Of a DNA stretch of 7,263 nucleotides, positions 6,008 to 7,263 are shown piece by piece. The stretch is from Burkholderiales bacterium (GTDB lineage Bacteria > Pseudomonadota > Gammaproteobacteria > Burkholderiales > JAEUMW01): NCBI GenBank assembly GCA_016791285.1, contig JAEUMX010000449.1, positions 1-7,263 of the forward strand. Direction: 5' to 3'. Under the pieces are notes generated by a model. It was given only the letters and a program-made list of their open reading frames with translations, was not told where the DNA came from and did not search any database. Position numbers and translations under genes: made by a program. Each line of letters begins with the position of its first letter. The first letter of the stretch is position 1.

Positions 6008-7263
6008 CCGCCACGCTGCCCCGCGAGCTGCGGCCGACGCGGCTCGGCGCCGCCATCGTGGGCGCTACCGAAACGATGCGGCGCGCGACGAACGCCATCT
6101 GGCCGCCGTTCGATCTGTTCCTTAGACTCTGGCTCGCGCAGACGTTCTTCGTGTCCGGCCTGCTCAAGCTCGCGAACTGGGACACGGCCCTGTATCTCGC
6201 GCAGTTCGAGTATCCGGTGTCGTGGCTCGCGCCCGCCACGGCCGCGATCACCGGCGTCATGCTGGAGTTGGTCGGCGCGGTGCTGCTCGCGCTGGGTCTC
6301 GCCACGCGCGCGGGTGCCGCGGCTCTGCTCGCGCTCGCGCTGATCATCCAATTCGAATACCGCGCGCTCGACGTGCACCTCATGTGGGCCGCCCTGCTCG
6401 GCTGGTATGTCTGTTTTGGCGCGGGACCGATATCGCTCGACCGGGCGATGTCGCGCGGGCTCTCGGACAGCGCGCTGCCGCTCAGTGCCGCCATGGTGAA
6501 GGGCGCTTCGCTCTTGACGCGCGGGGCGGGACCGCTGTTTCGGCTCGCGCTGAGACTGTGGGTCGCGGCATCGGTCGTGGCGTGGGCGGACGCGCATCAC
6601 GCATTCGCGGCACAGACCTTCGCGGTGCCGATGCCGATCCTCGCCGGGGTCGTCGCAGTCCTGCTCGGGCTCGGGCTGGGCACGCGCCTCGCGGCGCTCG
6701 TGCTTGCCGCGCTGCTGAGCGCGCACATGGGTGAGCCGGGCGATGTGGCGCCGTTTGCGGCCGCGCTGGTCGCGGGGTTGCTCGCGCTGCGGGGCGGTGG
6801 GCGGATCTCGCTCGATGCGCTGATCGAGCGCCGGCTGGAACGTCGATACCCGCAGCTCGCGGGCAGGCCGGCGTTCGCCCTCGATGCCGTGCCGCGGGTC
6901 GTGATCGTCGGCGCGGGTTTCGGCGGGCTCGCGTGCGCGGCACGTCTCGCACGGCTGCCGGTGCAGGTCACGATCGTCGATCGCCAGAACTATCACCTGT
7001 TCCAGCCGCTGCTCTATCAGGTCGCCACCACGGCTCTATCGCCCGGCGACATCGCAGCGCCAGTCCGCGGCCTCTTTCGCGAGCACTTCAACGTGACGGT
7101 CCTGCTCGGCACTGTCACCGGTGTGGACACGCGGAACCGGCAGGTGCTCGTGGGCGAGCAGCGCCTGCCCTACGACTATCTCGTGCTCGCGACCGGCGCC
7201 GCGCACAGCTACTTCGGCCGCGACGAATGGGCGAATCACGCGCCGGGGCTGAAGCGCGTGGAA
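6004..7263 (+). CDS. DoxX-DoxX-NADH dehydrogenase (NDH-2 type) fusion, partial at window end
   Basis: The frame starts at ATG 6004 inside the aquaporin stop and stays open to the window end (420 codons seen). Residues about 39-150 are a DoxX-type four-helix membrane domain (LRLWLAQTFFVSGLLKL...ELVGAVLLALGLATRAGA...DVHLMWAALLGWYVCFG, ending ISLDRAMSRGL). Residues about 179-279 look like a second, diverged copy (LRLWVAASVV...AVLLGLGLGTRLAAL...ending ISLDALIERRL). From about 297 a type II NADH dehydrogenase-like flavoprotein begins: PRVVIVGAGFGGLACAARL with the FAD-binding GAGFGG at 303-308, DRQNYHLFQPLLYQVA at 326-341, and YDYLVLATGA at 390-399. The NAD-binding half lies beyond the window. NDH-2 enzymes oxidise NADH and reduce quinone at the membrane; the DoxX repeats would anchor it or add a redox or quinone site. 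The fusion's true role is unknown. Confidence 0.87.
   Translation, partial: MTATLPRELRPTRLGAAIVGATETMRRATNAIWPPFDLFLRLWLAQTFFVSGLLKLANWDTALYLAQFEYPVSWLAPATAAITGVMLELVGAVLLALGLATRAGAAALLALALIIQFEYRALDVHLMWAALLGWYVCFGAGPISLDRAMSRGLSDSALPLSAAMVKGASLLTRGAGPLFRLALRLWVAASVVAWADAHHAFAAQTFAVPMPILAGVVAVLLGLGLGTRLAALVLAALLSAHMGEPGDVAPFAAALVAGLLALRGGGRISLDALIERRLERRYPQLAGRPAFALDAVPRVVIVGAGFGGLACAARLARLPVQVTIVDRQNYHLFQPLLYQVATTALSPGDIAAPVRGLFREHFNVTVLLGTVTGVDTRNRQVLVGEQRLPYDYLVLATGAAHSYFGRDEWANHAPGLKRVE

Noticed and set aside
5977..6996. Long minus-strand open frames opposite the DoxX fusion gene
   Set aside because: Arg-rich composition with no domain; the plus-strand frame is continuous with clear flavoprotein motifs.
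1..7263. tRNA genes, CRISPR arrays, integron or phage attachment sites
   Set aside because: No cloverleaf-like sequence, regularly spaced repeat-spacer array or integrase-type signature was seen on reading both strands.

Overview
The window suggests a GC-rich proteobacterium, probably beta- or gammaproteobacterial. This rests on overall base composition, the type I restriction genes and the aquaporin/DoxX-NDH-2 pair; no rRNA or other marker gene fixes the taxon. Two divergently transcribed blocks share a promoter region at about 4982-5203.

Left block (minus strand, read from 4981 down to 124): a type I restriction-modification operon that has partly decayed. In transcription order it holds a half-size specificity subunit (hsdS, one target-recognition domain), an intact methyltransferase subunit hsdM, the first ~187 codons of a RhuM-family gene, and the C-terminal half of a second hsdS joined to rhuM at about 2284-2290 and also frameshifted near 2143-2148. 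A complete HAD-family phosphatase whose start overlaps the hsdS stop follows, and last comes an hsdR that keeps its PD-(D/E)xK nuclease domain but stops after 243 codons, where the sequence changes into what looks like the end of an IS21-type insertion sequence (1-140). As it stands the locus cannot make a restriction motor, but HsdM plus the half-size HsdS could still form a modification methyltransferase. The HAD phosphatase is intact and translationally coupled to the broken genes.

Intergenic region (4982-5203): lower in GC than its flanks on the left side, with nested direct repeats next to the hsdS start. Three GCGTGA hexamers lie exactly 11 bp apart, as expected of a response-regulator-type operator. 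A perfect 7-bp-stem hairpin runs into a 10-base match to the 16S anti-Shine-Dalgarno sequence.

Right block (plus strand, 5204 to the window end): a two-gene operon joined by an ATGA overlap. It encodes an aquaporin-family channel with an NPS/NPA pore and a Cys/His-rich C-terminal tail. The next gene encodes a fusion of two DoxX-like membrane repeats to a type II NADH dehydrogenase-like flavoprotein, cut off by the window end. The high-GC, undamaged right block looks like resident chromosome; the left block looks like a degraded accessory island. The most interesting items are the DoxX-DoxX-NDH-2 fusion coupled to an aquaporin, the phosphatase inside the restriction operon, and the regulatory region between the blocks.
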